NCBI RefSeq assembly: GCF_022825805.1
Contig: NZ_JAJDWC010000042.1
Location: 1-63,598 of the forward strand
Length of the DNA stretch: 63,598 nucleotides
Source: Phaeobacter sp.
Lineage (GTDB): Bacteria; Pseudomonadota; Alphaproteobacteria; Rhodobacterales; Rhodobacteraceae
Reading direction: 5' to 3'
The position numbers and the translations under genes are program-made. This document shows positions 21,043-29,324 of the stretch, piece by piece. Position 1 is the stretch's first letter. Every line of letters begins with the position of its first letter. The notes under the pieces are model-generated. The model made no database searches, was not told the DNA's origin, and saw nothing but the letters and a program-made list of their open reading frames with translations.

Positions 21043-21119
21043 GGTTCATCGGTCGAAACAGGTTGCGGTCGAAACAGGTAGCGGGATTGCAACAGGTCTG
21101 CGAAGGAAACGGTCTGTGC
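21043..21119. repeat. tandem array, units 16-18 bp
   Basis: GGTTCATCGGTCGAAACA, GGTTGCGGTCGAAACA, GGTAGCGGGATTGCAACA and GGTCTGCGAAGGAAAC run from 21043 to 21110, with a partial fifth copy. It lies about 90 bp upstream of the MNIO start. Confidence 0.78.
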
Positions 21120-21366
21120 TATCGGCTTGGCAGGTGTCGAGCCCTTGTCGGGTCGCTATCAAGCCTGCGTTGGACCTGCTCTAGCCGTCTGCGGCTTGCG
21201 TCCCGCTGTATGGCTCCGGCCTCAGCTGCAACCGTGTCAGTTTACCCGTTTTCCCTTTCCCGTTCTGTCCCAGCAGTGTTGTCGATCCCGTGATGATGAT
21301 TTCGTGTTGATGATCCCGTGTTGACGACCCTTTGTGGCTGCCGCGCGGTGGTGTTTTAAATGCAGA

Positions 21367-21394
21367 CCGGCAGGGCAGAAATCTGTCCTGCCGG
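21367..21394 (-). terminator. hairpin downstream of bufA, likely attenuator
   Basis: CCGGCAGGGCAG at 21367-21378 pairs with CTGTCCTGCCGG at 21383-21394 around an AAAT loop: 12 bp with one G-U type pair. On the minus strand it lies 148 nt past the bufA stop and is followed by TCTGCATTT. It should act as a partial terminator or transcript stabiliser. Confidence 0.7.
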
Positions 21395-21541
21395 GAGATC
21401 GGCCGCCTCAGGCTTGGGTCCCAAGCGACCAACTGGTGTATCGATCCTGTGGATCTGGCCTCTGGGGCAGATGCGGCCCGAACACTCGGATCAGCACCAC
21501 GGACCCGGAGGTCGATCTACAGCGCCGTGGCTGCAGTCGGC

Positions 21542-21847
21542 TTATGCCGGCAGGTCGCGCTCCAGCGGCTCCAGCGAGCCTTGGCGTGCAGTGCCGTCTG
21601 CCATTGCGGGCAGGTCCATGCTGTCGCAGGTGCCTGCGTCGACCAGGGTCCAGGCGTTGCCTTGGTAATCAACAGTGGATGTGCCTGCGCAGGTGGTGCC
21701 GGGGCCTGCGGCGCAGTCATTTTGACCTGCCAGAGAGACGCCATAGCACTTTTCTTTGGACTGGGCGGCGGCTGGGGTGACAACAGCGGAGGTCAGCGCA
21801 GCAGCAACAGCACCAGCGACGGCGAGGGATTTTGCAGTGTTGGACAT
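21542..21847 (-). CDS. bufA: bufferin-type RiPP precursor (DUF2282)
   Basis: The 101-residue DUF2282 protein has a Sec-type leader ([22 protein letters not shown]) with likely cleavage after Ala29, then the conserved core [18 protein letters not shown]. Cysteines are at 34, 45, 53 and 74. In Caulobacter such proteins are exported, MNIO-modified peptides that bind copper. The acidic tail after Cys74 ([10 protein letters not shown]) is longer than the core needs. AAAAGGAAGATACCG precedes the ATG. It is the first gene of a bufABCD-like locus but is separated from bufB by 586 bp. Confidence 0.9.
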   Translation of the reverse strand: MSNTAKSLAVAGAVAAALTSAVVTPAAAQSKEKCYGVSLAGQNDCAAGPGTTCAGTSTVDYQGNAWTLVDAGTCDSMDLPAMADGTARQGSLEPLERDLPA

Positions 21848-22017
21848 CGGTATCTTCCTTTTCTCAAGTAGTTGCGATGGCGTGTCTATGAAGATGACAT
21901 TAGCCCAGTGAGCCAGAGCATTGAATTCACGAGGCCGTGTCTCACGGGCGCGTCAGCTTCTGTGACAGAGTGTTTCATTTGGAACGCCAGTTTTCCCATC
22001 AAAACATGACCAAAAAG

Positions 22018-22046
22018 AAACCGGCCCCGCAAGAGGAGGCCGGTTT
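22018..22046 (-). terminator. thrS rho-independent terminator
   Basis: AAACCGGCC at 22018-22026 pairs with GGCCGGTTT at 22038-22046. On the minus strand the stem is followed by CTTTTTGG. It lies 34 bp past the thrS stop codon. Confidence 0.9.
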
Positions 22047-22079
22047 GTGCGTTAATAACAGCTAAACGCCGCTGAAATG

Positions 22080-24026
22080 TTACAAAAGATCTGGGGGCGT
22101 TGCCTCGCGCGACAGCGCATTTGTTACAGTTTCGAGGCTTTCGACCTTGGTCTGCTTTTCCCCGAGCCTGCGCACAGAGACCGTGCGCTCTTCGACTTCG
22201 CGGTGACCAACGGCCAAAATGACCGGAACCTTGCCAACCGAGTGTTCGCGGACCTTGTAGTTGATCTTTTCGTTGCGAATGTCGGCTTCGGCCCGCACGC
22301 CCGCGGCGCGCAGCTGTTCGACGACCTCGTTCACATAGTCATCTGCATCCGATGTGATGGAGGCGACAACCACCTGACGCGGGGCCAGCCAGAACGGCAG
22401 CTTGCCTGCGTGTTCTTCGATCAGGATCCCGATGAAGCGTTCAAACGAGCCGAGGCAGGCGCGGTGCAGCATGACCGGGCGGTGCTTGCTGCCGTCCTGA
22501 CCCACAAAGGTCGCATCCAGACGTTCGGGCAGGTTGGAATCCACCTGCAGCGTGCCACACTGCCAGTTGCGCCCGATGGCGTCGGTCAGGGTGAACTCCA
22601 GTTTGGGTCCGTAAAAGGCACCTTCGCCTTCGAGGATCTCGAAATCATAACCCGCCGCTTTGCAGGCATCGCCAAGCGCCTGTTCCATCTGATCCCAGGT
22701 CTCATCCGAGCCGATCCGTTTTTCGGGACGGGTCGAGAGCTTGATGGTCCAGTTGTGGAAGCCGAGGTCAGCATAGACTTTGGACAGGAAGGCGATGAAT
22801 TTCGCGGTCTCTGAGGTGATCTGATCGTCGGCACAGAAGATGTGACCATCGTCCTGGGTAAAGCCGCGCACCCGCATGATGCCATGCAGCGCGCCCGACG
22901 GTTCGTAACGGGCGCAAGAGCCGAATTCCGCCATGCGCAGCGGCAGATCGCGGTAGGATTTCAGACCTTGGTTGAACACCTGCACATGGCAGGGGCAGTT
23001 CATCGGCTTCAGCGCGTTCACCGCTTTTTCGCGGGCGTGATCCTCGTCCACTTCGACGATGAACATATTTTCCTGGTATTTGTCCCAGTGGCCGGATTTT
23101 TCCCACAGCTTGCGGTCCACCACCTGCGGGGTGTTGACCTCGACATAGCCGTCACGGTCCTGCATGCGGCGCATATAGTCCTGCAGCTGAGTGTAGATGC
23201 GCCAGCCGTTGGGGTGCCAGAACACCTGACCGGGGGCTTCTTCCTGCATGTGGAAGAGACCCATTTCCTTGCCCAGCTTGCGGTGGTCGCGTTTGGCGGC
23301 CTCTTCCAGCATGGTCAGATGGGCCTTCAGCTTTTCCTTGCCGGTGAAGGCAACGCCATAGATCCGCTGCAGCATGGCGCGGTCGCTGTCACCACGCCAA
23401 TAGGCGCCGGCAATCGACATCAGTTTGAAGGCATCGCCTGGCACCTGGCCAGTGTGCTGCAGGTGTGGGCCGCGGCACAGATCCTGCCAGTCGCCGTGCC
23501 AGTACATGCGCAGTGGCTCATCACCTGGGATGGCGTCGAGCAGCTCGACCTTATACGGCTCATTGTTTTCGGTGTAGAAATCAATCGCGCGCTGACGGTC
23601 CCAGACTTCGGTCCGCACAGCATCACGCTTGTTGATGATTTCTTTCATCTTCTTTTCGATGGTGCCCAGATCTTCGGGCGTAAAGGGCTCGGCGCGGTCG
23701 AAGTCATAATACCAGCCGTTGTCGATCACCGGGCCGATGGTGACCTTGGTGTCGGGCCAGATTTCCTGCACGGCGCGGGCCATGATATGGGCGAGGTCGT
23801 GGCGGATCAGTTCGTTTGCCTGCTCTTCGTCCTTCAGGGTGTGCAGGGCGATGGAGGCATCTTCGGTGATCGGCCATTGCAGATCCCAATGCTGACCGTT
23901 CACGGTCGCGGAGATCGCTTTTTTGCCAAGAGAGGTGGAGATGGATGCGGCGACCTCGGCCGGAGTGATCCCAGCGTCATAGGATCGTGCATTGCCATCA
24001 GGAAGGGTGAGAGAGATCTGGGCCAT
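22080..24026 (-). CDS. thrS: threonine--tRNA ligase
   Basis: The 648-residue class II synthetase has the normal domain order. The N-terminal TGS domain spans about 1-62. The editing domain has [13 protein letters not shown]. The catalytic domain has motif 2 in [20 protein letters not shown] and motif 3 in [16 protein letters not shown]. The C-terminal anticodon domain is [27 protein letters not shown] adjoins motif 2. It charges tRNA-Thr and deacylates Ser-tRNA-Thr. A terminator closes the gene. I see no leader structure of the E. coli operator type upstream. Confidence 0.97.
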   Translation of the reverse strand: MAQISLTLPDGNARSYDAGITPAEVAASISTSLGKKAISATVNGQHWDLQWPITEDASIALHTLKDEEQANELIRHDLAHIMARAVQEIWPDTKVTIGPVIDNGWYYDFDRAEPFTPEDLGTIEKKMKEIINKRDAVRTEVWDRQRAIDFYTENNEPYKVELLDAIPGDEPLRMYWHGDWQDLCRGPHLQHTGQVPGDAFKLMSIAGAYWRGDSDRAMLQRIYGVAFTGKEKLKAHLTMLEEAAKRDHRKLGKEMGLFHMQEEAPGQVFWHPNGWRIYTQLQDYMRRMQDRDGYVEVNTPQVVDRKLWEKSGHWDKYQENMFIVEVDEDHAREKAVNALKPMNCPCHVQVFNQGLKSYRDLPLRMAEFGSCARYEPSGALHGIMRVRGFTQDDGHIFCADDQITSETAKFIAFLSKVYADLGFHNWTIKLSTRPEKRIGSDETWDQMEQALGDACKAAGYDFEILEGEGAFYGPKLEFTLTDAIGRNWQCGTLQVDSNLPERLDATFVGQDGSKHRPVMLHRACLGSFERFIGILIEEHAGKLPFWLAPRQVVVASITSDADDYVNEVVEQLRAAGVRAEADIRNEKINYKVREHSVGKVPVILAVGHREVEERTVSVRRLGEKQTKVESLETVTNALSREATPPDLL

Positions 24027-24346
24027 GGCTGGCGGCTCCTCGTCGGTTTGGCGCCCACTGAACGCCCGGTTGCGGGTTATATGTGTGTGCCGCCCATTTG
24101 GCAGGGGTGTGCGAGCCTGTCAAGCGGGCGAGGGGCCAACCCCTCGCGCTCCCCGGGATATTTCTGGCAAGAGGAAGATATCACGGGGTTTTCCAGCCAG
24201 CACCTCTTTGGTGCGTGAGGGGCCGCGTTGCGCGATTATGAGTGGTACGCGTTTGGACGTGTCGCGCGTTTGGCAGGGGGGTGCGACCGACGGTGGCGTG
24301 TGATCGGCCAGCTGACAGGCGCAGCATCTGGCCGATCAGCGCCGCA
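24027..24346. other. intergenic region upstream of thrS with a hairpin-plus-motif element
   Basis: GAGGGG-CCAA-CCCCTC near 24130-24145 is followed by GGGATATTTCTGGCAAGAGG at 24154-24173, a variant of the dispersed hairpin-plus-ATATTT element of this genome. TTTGGCAGGGGTGTGCGA (24098-24115) recurs as TTTGGCAGGGGGGTGCGA (24267-24284). No gene is supported. Confidence 0.5.
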
Positions 24347-24754
24347 TCAGCCGCCAGGGCTCAGCAGCAGCACCAGCGCAATCGCCAGCGTGCAGGCATA
24401 GCTGGCAGTGAAAATCACCGGGCGGATCGGGAAGATCGCCAGCCCGGAGATCATGCCAACCGCATGCAGCACCCGGATCCAGAAAAAGGCGATGGCAGCG
24501 GTGATCGTGATCGCGGTCGAAATCCCGGCGACATGCGCGACAAGCACCACAATGGCAAAAGGAATGGTGGTTTCCAGCAGGTTCTGATGAGCCCGGAACG
24601 CGCGATGCACCCAGGGTCGCATGCGGAAGTGATCCGGCGGGCGTGAGAAATCGGTGAAATCGGCTGTTTCCGTGGTGACGCCGATGATGAAGGGGATCCA
24701 GAGCGATCCTGCCAGCAGCGCGGTGAGCAAGAGATAGAACAGTTCTGTGGTCAT
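24347..24754 (-). CDS. MAPEG family membrane protein
   Basis: The 135-residue protein has four predicted membrane helices and the MAPEG pattern: RMRPWVHRAFRAHQNLLETTIPFAI contains the conserved RAxxAHxNxxE block that binds glutathione in eukaryotic members. Bacterial relatives are often of unknown function; glutathione-dependent detoxification is an inference. The start is close to the first helix, with AAGGAGACATTACA upstream. It stands alone. Confidence 0.9.
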   Translation of the reverse strand: MTTELFYLLLTALLAGSLWIPFIIGVTTETADFTDFSRPPDHFRMRPWVHRAFRAHQNLLETTIPFAIVVLVAHVAGISTAITITAAIAFFWIRVLHAVGMISGLAIFPIRPVIFTASYACTLAIALVLLLSPGG

Positions 24755-25075
24755 TGTAATGTCTCCTTATGAGAGCCGGGTGAATGGCGGATGAGTGGCG
24801 GGTGAGGGGGGAGTGGCTGGGGGCGGCAGCCTTTGGTTGCAAAGGGTGCTACCGGATCCGGTGCCTCTCCCGTGATGGCTCTGTACTGACCCGTACCGAA
24901 CTGCTCTGAACTGAACTGACCCGTACTGGACCGCGTGGCAGCGCGGTCCCTCTGTTGGGCGGGTGCCCTCTGGCAGGGTCGTCAACCTGCCCGCAGTGCC
25001 GGACAGGTGGTGTGATCAGGCCGCGGCCGCAGGTACTTGGATCAATCGGACACTTGGATCAATCGGGCATCTGGA
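24755..25075. other. intergenic region with two degenerate arrays
   Basis: It contains CTGACCCGTAC (24886-24896 and 24917-24927) within a CTGAAC/CTGACC-rich stretch at about 24881-24935, and the start of the 17-bp array at 25034-25098. No gene is supported. Confidence 0.5.
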
Positions 25076-25098
25076 TCAGTCGGGCAGCTTGATGGGGC
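25034..25098. repeat. tandem array, unit 17 bp, running into a gene end
   Basis: TACTTGGATCAATCGGA, CACTTGGATCAATCGGG, CATCTGGATCAGTCGGG and a partial CAGCTTGATGGGG show exact 17-bp spacing. The stop codon of the ArsR-SRPBCC gene (25076-25078) lies inside the third unit. Confidence 0.85.
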
Positions 25099-25834
25099 TG
25101 CCGGTTTCGATCCAGGACTTCATCGAGGCCACATAGCGTGCCCAGCCGTCCCGAACGCCGCTGTGGGCGGCGGGGATGTCATAATGCTCGCAGGTCAGCT
25201 TACAGCTGTCGCCTTCGGGCTCGATCAGAAAGGCCATATGGCTGATCGTCTTGTCGCCGTCGCCGAAATTCGGCTCAAAGCTCATTTCGATGCGCGACTT
25301 TGGCTCGATCTTGATGACCCGCTGGCTGAGCATGGTGGAGCCGTCCTTGCGCAGCATCACCATGGCATCGCCAACGGCTGCGGCATCGCCTTCGACGCGG
25401 TGGCAGGCGAAATGATGGGCTGCGACCTGATCGGCGCGGGTCAGCGCATCCCACAACACGTCTTGCGAGCAGCGGATGATGGTCTGATAGATGAAGTCGG
25501 GTTTTTGCGTATCGAGCATGGTCTGTTTTTCCTCCAGGTGCGATTTGAGATCGATCAGGCCGCGGGCGAGCGGTGCGGCCAACAGGGGTTCGATCCAGCG
25601 ATCAATCACTTCCTGCAGCGGCACAGCGTTGAGGTAGTGATATTTGAATCGGCCCTGTTTCTTGGTCGTGATCAGCCCGGCCTCCTCCAGAAGGCCGAGA
25701 TGTTTCATCACCCCAAACCGGGTCATCTCGAACTGGGGTTCCAGATCCGAGAGGGTTTGACCGTCCTGCGCCCGCAAGCTGTCCAGGATGGCGCGGCGCG
25801 CCGGGTCGTTCAGGGCTTTGAAGATCATGTCCAT
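25076..25834 (-). CDS. ArsR-type regulator fused to an SRPBCC (AHSA1-like) domain
   Basis: The 252-residue fusion has an ArsR winged helix at about 1-90 (IFKALNDPARRAILDSLRAQDGQTL, then TRFGVMKHLGLLEEAGLI). A START/AHSA1-type ligand domain occupies about 110-245 (QTIIRCSQDVLWDALTRADQVAAHHF). No metal-binding Cys pair is seen, so it probably senses a hydrophobic ligand. I start at ATG 25834; TTGACA and a TATTGT box immediately upstream show that the longer frame to 25879 overlaps the promoter. The C-terminal codons lie in a 17-bp tandem array. It is divergent from an alpha/beta hydrolase gene. Confidence 0.88.
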   Translation of the reverse strand: MDMIFKALNDPARRAILDSLRAQDGQTLSDLEPQFEMTRFGVMKHLGLLEEAGLITTKKQGRFKYHYLNAVPLQEVIDRWIEPLLAAPLARGLIDLKSHLEEKQTMLDTQKPDFIYQTIIRCSQDVLWDALTRADQVAAHHFACHRVEGDAAAVGDAMVMLRKDGSTMLSQRVIKIEPKSRIEMSFEPNFGDGDKTISHMAFLIEPEGDSCKLTCEHYDIPAAHSGVRDGWARYVASMKSWIETGSPIKLPD

Positions 25835-25840
25835 GATTTC

Positions 25841-25870
25841 ACAATAGGTGAGTATATAGTCACGTGTCAA
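25841..25870 (-). promoter_or_regulatory. sigma-70-type promoter of the ArsR-SRPBCC gene with operator in the spacer
   Basis: On the minus strand TTGACA (25870-25865) and TATTGT (25846-25841) are 18 bp apart. The spacer contains GTGAGTATATAGTCAC (25848-25863), a 16-bp palindrome matching at 14 positions. The -10 box ends six bases before the ATG at 25834, so the mRNA would be leaderless or nearly so. Confidence 0.7.
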
Positions 25871-25976
25871 ATGAGTCACCTAATTGCGTGAAAGCTGTGG
25901 CGCGGTTTGGCTTTTGCATGTGGGCAAAAAACGTGGCATTTCAGAGGGAACCGTGAAAACCCAAAGGAGTTGCCGG

Positions 25977-26738
25977 ATGTCCGCTGTTCCCCCCGCCACC
26001 TATCTGGAGACGCCGCAGGGCCGGCGAATCGCTTATCACAAGACCGAAGGGGCCGGGCCGACGGTGGTGTTTCTGAGCGGGCTCAAATCCGACATGGAAG
26101 GCACCAAGGCCGTGCATTTGGAAGCCTGGGCCAAGGCGCAGGGCCGGGCGTTTCTGCGGTTTGATTACTCCGGTCATGGCGAAAGCTCCGGCCAGTTCGA
26201 AGAGGGCTGCATCGGTGATTGGCATGAGGACACGGTGGCGGCGGTGCAGGCGCTGACCACGGGGGCGATCATTCCGGTGGGCTCGTCCATGGGGGGCTGG
26301 CAGGCGCTGTTGTTGGGTCGCGCCTTGCCCGCGCGCATCGCCGGGATGGTGACCATCGCTGCCGCGCCGGATTTCACTGAAGACGGCTATTGGGCAAACT
26401 TCACGGATGCGCAAAAGGCGGAGTTGCAGACCAAAGGCCGGGTGGAGCTGCCCAGCGATTATATGGAGCCCTATGTGGTGACCCAGCGCATGGTGGAGAA
26501 CGGTCGCGAAAACCTCGTGCTGCGCTCGGAGCTGGCGTTGCCGTTTCCGGTGCGCTGTTTGCAGGGCACGGATGACAGCGCGGTCAGCACCGAAACCGCG
26601 CTGCGGCTGCTGGATCATGCGCAATGTGACGACATGCGGCTGACCCTGGTGAAAGACGCCGATCACCGCTTTTCCGATCCACGCTGTTTGGCCTTGATCG
26701 AGCAGGCGCTGGAGGAGGTGCTGGCGCTGGCAGCCTAG
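25977..26738 (+). CDS. alpha/beta hydrolase
   Basis: The 253-residue serine hydrolase resembles the ABHD10/palmitoyl-thioesterase-like group common in Alphaproteobacteria. Seen are the nucleophile elbow PVGSSMGGWQ, the oxyanion region FLSGLKSDMEGTKA, FDYSGHGESSG, the acid in QGTDDSAV and the catalytic His in DADHRFSD, so the triad is complete. AAAGGAGTTGCCGG precedes ATG 25977, which fixes the start against an in-frame ATG at 25884. It is divergent from the ArsR-SRPBCC gene and may share its control region. Confidence 0.9.
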   Translation: MSAVPPATYLETPQGRRIAYHKTEGAGPTVVFLSGLKSDMEGTKAVHLEAWAKAQGRAFLRFDYSGHGESSGQFEEGCIGDWHEDTVAAVQALTTGAIIPVGSSMGGWQALLLGRALPARIAGMVTIAAAPDFTEDGYWANFTDAQKAELQTKGRVELPSDYMEPYVVTQRMVENGRENLVLRSELALPFPVRCLQGTDDSAVSTETALRLLDHAQCDDMRLTLVKDADHRFSDPRCLALIEQALEEVLALAA

Positions 26739-26745
26739 CCTGACC

Positions 26746-26786
26746 GATCTGGGCGACCCGTATGGGCGACTAGTGTGGGCGACCCG
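26746..26786. repeat. degenerate array, three units of 13-15 bp
   Basis: GATCTGGGCGACCCG, TATGGGCGACTAG and TGTGGGCGACCCG begin seven bases after the hydrolase stop codon. Confidence 0.7.
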
Positions 26787-26988
26787 TGTACCGGTGGCAC
26801 TCTTTTGGTAGCCTGATGTTGACAGCCTGTGGGCAGGGGGCTGCAACCGGGGGCTAGGACAAGCCCGCAATTTGGCATAGGCTGACTGTATCCTGCCCCT
26901 GATTTGCAGGGCAGGGTTGTATGTGACGTCATAGCCTCTGGGCTGTGACGGGCAAAAACAGCGGTGCTCTGGTGGTCGCCTTTGCTAA

Positions 26989-27033
26989 GGCCGCAGAACT
27001 GGAGGCTGCGGAACTGGGGTCGCAGAAATGGGG
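26989..27033. repeat. tandem array, three 15-bp units
   Basis: GGCCGCAGAACTGGA, GGCTGCGGAACTGGG and GTCGCAGAAATGGGG occupy 26989-27033 with exact 15-bp spacing, 70 bp before the VOC gene. Confidence 0.8.
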
Positions 27034-27103
27034 CCGCGCAGGAAAGAACCGGGCCAAACCGGATCAGAAAACGGGCAGAGCAACTGTCGAGCAGAGGGCA
27101 GAG

Positions 27104-27565
27104 ATGCAGGACAACAGCACAGAAACACGCAGGATGGAGCAGCGGGTCAGCCTGATCACCCTCGGCGTGCCGGATATGGAGGTCGCAGCCGCGTTTTATG
27201 AACAGCTGGGCTGGCAGCGCTGCGACAGCCCCGATGGGGTGGTGGCCTTTGATCTGATCTCGCAGACGCTTGGCCTTTACCCGCTTGCGGCACTGGCAGA
27301 GGATATTGGCCTGCCGGTTGAACAGCTCGGCCATGGGGCCATGACGCTCAGCCACAACACCCGCACCGTTGCTGAGGTCGCGCAGTTGATGGCTGCGGCA
27401 GAGGCTGCGGGGGCCACTGTCCTGCGCCCTGCGGGAGAGGTCTTCTGGGGTGGCACCATCGGATATTTCCGCGCACCAGACGGACATATCTGGGAAATTG
27501 CCCACAACCCGTTTTCGCCTCTGGCTGAAAATGGTGCATTCCGGTGGAACGGCCATGACGGATAA
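27104..27565 (+). CDS. VOC-family (glyoxalase/bleomycin-resistance fold) protein
   Basis: The roughly 153-residue protein has two VOC modules: SLITLGVPDMEVAAAFYEQLG and GYFRAPDGHIWEIAHNP. The C-terminal Glu in WEIAHNP fits a metal ligand; the N-terminal ligand position is less clear, so enzyme activity is uncertain. The start may be ATG 27104 or 27134; the longer frame to 26945 includes a tandem array and is rejected. The 3' end overlaps the next gene by 11 bp, so the two are probably co-expressed. Confidence 0.82.
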   Translation: MQDNSTETRRMEQRVSLITLGVPDMEVAAAFYEQLGWQRCDSPDGVVAFDLISQTLGLYPLAALAEDIGLPVEQLGHGAMTLSHNTRTVAEVAQLMAAAEAAGATVLRPAGEVFWGGTIGYFRAPDGHIWEIAHNPFSPLAENGAFRWNGHDG

Positions 27566-28460
27566 GGCGGCCTCCCCCCCGATTGTCGAGCCTCTGGTGA
27601 TGATCCCGGGGCTGATTGGCGATGCCGTGTTGTTCGAACCGCAGCTGCGTGCGCTATCGGGCGTATTGCCGGTGATGGTGGCGCCGCCCGCCGGCGGGGA
27701 CCGAATCGAGGTGATCGCGCGCCACCTGTTGGATCAGTTGCCCGCGCGGTTTGCCTTGCTGGGCCACGGTCTGGGCGGTGTCGTCGCGATGGAGCTGTGT
27801 CGCCGCGCCCCTGAGCGGATCACCCGGCTTTGCCTGATGTCCACCACGCCCCTGCCGGACACACCGGATCAGGCGGCTGCGCGCGAACCGCTGATCATAC
27901 GGGCGCGCACCGGACGGCTTGAGGATGTGCTGGCCACGGCACTGCCGCCCGAGGCGCTGGCGCCGTCGCCGCAGCGGATGGAGATTTTGGGTCAGCTGCA
28001 CACGCAGGCGCTGATGCTGGGGGAGGCGTTTTTTGTCGCTCGCGCGCGGGCCATGCAGCGGCGCACCGACCAACAGGGCAGCCTGCGGCGGTTTAGAGGT
28101 GCGACCCTGGTGATCTGCGGCGATGCGGATCCGATCACGCCGGTGAAACGCCACGAATTCATGGCAACCCTGATGCCAAACGCCCGTTTGCATGTGGTGC
28201 AGGGCGCTGGGCATGTGCCGACGCTGGAAAAACCGCAGGAGGTGATCACCGTTCTGGCCGAATGGTTGGCACAGGACACGGTCGATCCCGCTGAGAGCCC
28301 GCGCGAGAGTGAGGCGCCCCAAGAGGTGCAACAGCCCAACCAAGCGGCAGTGGCTGAGGGACCTGCGGAAACAGCAGATACCACAGAGCCAACGGAGCCC
28401 ACAGAAACTGCGGAGAAGGGCAAGCCATTGCCGCCGCTCACCCTGACCAACCCGTTATAA
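27555..28460 (+). CDS. alpha/beta hydrolase-fold protein lacking the nucleophile serine
   Basis: The 301-residue protein shows the alpha/beta hydrolase frame: IPGLIGDAVLFEPQL (oxyanion loop), ICGDADPITPVKRHE (acid) and GAGHVPTLEKPQEV (His). The elbow reads LLGHGLGGVVAMEL, so GxSxG has become GxGxG and the expected catalytic serine is glycine (codon GGT). It may be a non-catalytic relative or use another residue. After about residue 245 comes a Pro/Glu/Thr-rich, probably disordered tail with TEPTEPTE repeats. It overlaps the VOC gene by 11 bp. Confidence 0.8.
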   Translation: MTDKAASPPIVEPLVMIPGLIGDAVLFEPQLRALSGVLPVMVAPPAGGDRIEVIARHLLDQLPARFALLGHGLGGVVAMELCRRAPERITRLCLMSTTPLPDTPDQAAAREPLIIRARTGRLEDVLATALPPEALAPSPQRMEILGQLHTQALMLGEAFFVARARAMQRRTDQQGSLRRFRGATLVICGDADPITPVKRHEFMATLMPNARLHVVQGAGHVPTLEKPQEVITVLAEWLAQDTVDPAESPRESEAPQEVQQPNQAAVAEGPAETADTTEPTEPTETAEKGKPLPPLTLTNPL

Positions 28461-28576
28461 TCACGCGGTAAAGATGCGCTGGGCGCCGCTCCTGGCTGTC
28501 TTGTGGGCCCATGCTTGTAGGCCCATGGGTGGATTGCTGGGAATGCCTCAGCCCACAGCTCAGCAAGCTCCCGCCG

Positions 28577-29149
28577 TTATGGCAACAACGCGGCGCGGGC
28601 CTCTTTGCTGATCACCTCAGCCTCGGCCACGGGGGTGCCGGTCTCGACATCGAAAAACGGTGTCTCTCTCCAACGTCCTGACATGCGGACCGTGATCATC
28701 CGGCTGAGCAGCGCCAACGCCATGCGCGCGCCGCCATAGGTGCGCGGGGCCTTGCCCGGTTGCGGCACAAAGGCACGGGCCTTGATCTTGCCCAAGGCAG
28801 CAGGATCGGCAAAGCGGTCGCTGCGCAGCCCGACAAAAGGCAGCCCCGGTTTTGCCAGCGTATTGGCAATGGGCGCGCCGCAACAGCCCGCATACCAGCG
28901 CATCAATCCCCGCGGGCTGAGCCGCATCAGACGCAGATTCTCCGCACCTTTGGTGATGTGAATGCCATCGGGGGTGGTTTGGAACAGATCAACAGCACCG
29001 GGCGCGGGATCAGGTTGTTGGAAATGCAGCTCGGCCGCTCTGCAATCCGGGCAGAAACACTCGATCCGGGTGCCCGCACGTTGCGCCTCTGGCGTCAAAT
29101 GACCGCAAAGATCGCCACAATTACAGGAAAATTCCAAAGCGTTGGCCAT
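28577..29149 (-). CDS. GFA-like zinc protein (DUF6151-type)
   Basis: The 190-residue cysteine-rich protein resembles the glutathione-dependent formaldehyde-activating (GFA) fold. FSCNCGDLCGHL, ECFCPDCRAAELHFQ and WYAGCCGAPIANT supply candidate zinc ligands. The rest (KIKARAFVPQPGKAP onward) matches the roseobacter DUF6151 type as I recall it. A substrate is not known. AAGGGAGCCCCGAC precedes ATG 29149, choosing it over an ATG at 29191. Confidence 0.82.
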   Translation of the reverse strand: MANALEFSCNCGDLCGHLTPEAQRAGTRIECFCPDCRAAELHFQQPDPAPGAVDLFQTTPDGIHITKGAENLRLMRLSPRGLMRWYAGCCGAPIANTLAKPGLPFVGLRSDRFADPAALGKIKARAFVPQPGKAPRTYGGARMALALLSRMITVRMSGRWRETPFFDVETGTPVAEAEVISKEARAALLP

Positions 29150-29324
29150 GTCGGGGCTCCCTTGATCCAGCCCCTCTGTAACAGTTCGCACCGCGCCGCG
29201 CTATCCTGATCCGCCCAGTTCTGATCCTGCCTATCCCAGCCAAGCCGCTGTGATCGCCACTGCCCCGGTCTCCACGACCCGGATCAAGACGTTGATCGCG
29301 GTTAGACGTTGCAGGCCGACAGGA

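Larger units (their letters stand above)
20956..21541. other. long spacer between bufferin precursor and MNIO genes
   Basis: The spacer contains a tandem array at 21043-21119, a strong hairpin at 21367-21394 and smaller repeats (GATCCCGTGATGATGA/GATCCCGTGTTGACGA near 21284-21328). No gene is supported. The hairpin may reduce read-through so that precursor is made in excess of enzyme. Confidence 0.6.
26739..27103. other. intergenic region with two arrays
   Basis: The arrays at 26746-26786 and 26989-27033 lie just after one gene and just before the next. No gene is supported; the in-frame upstream extension of the VOC gene consists largely of the second array. Confidence 0.6.

Noticed and set aside
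22842..24218. 458-codon frame antisense to thrS
   Set aside because: It is a shadow of a well-defined class II synthetase.
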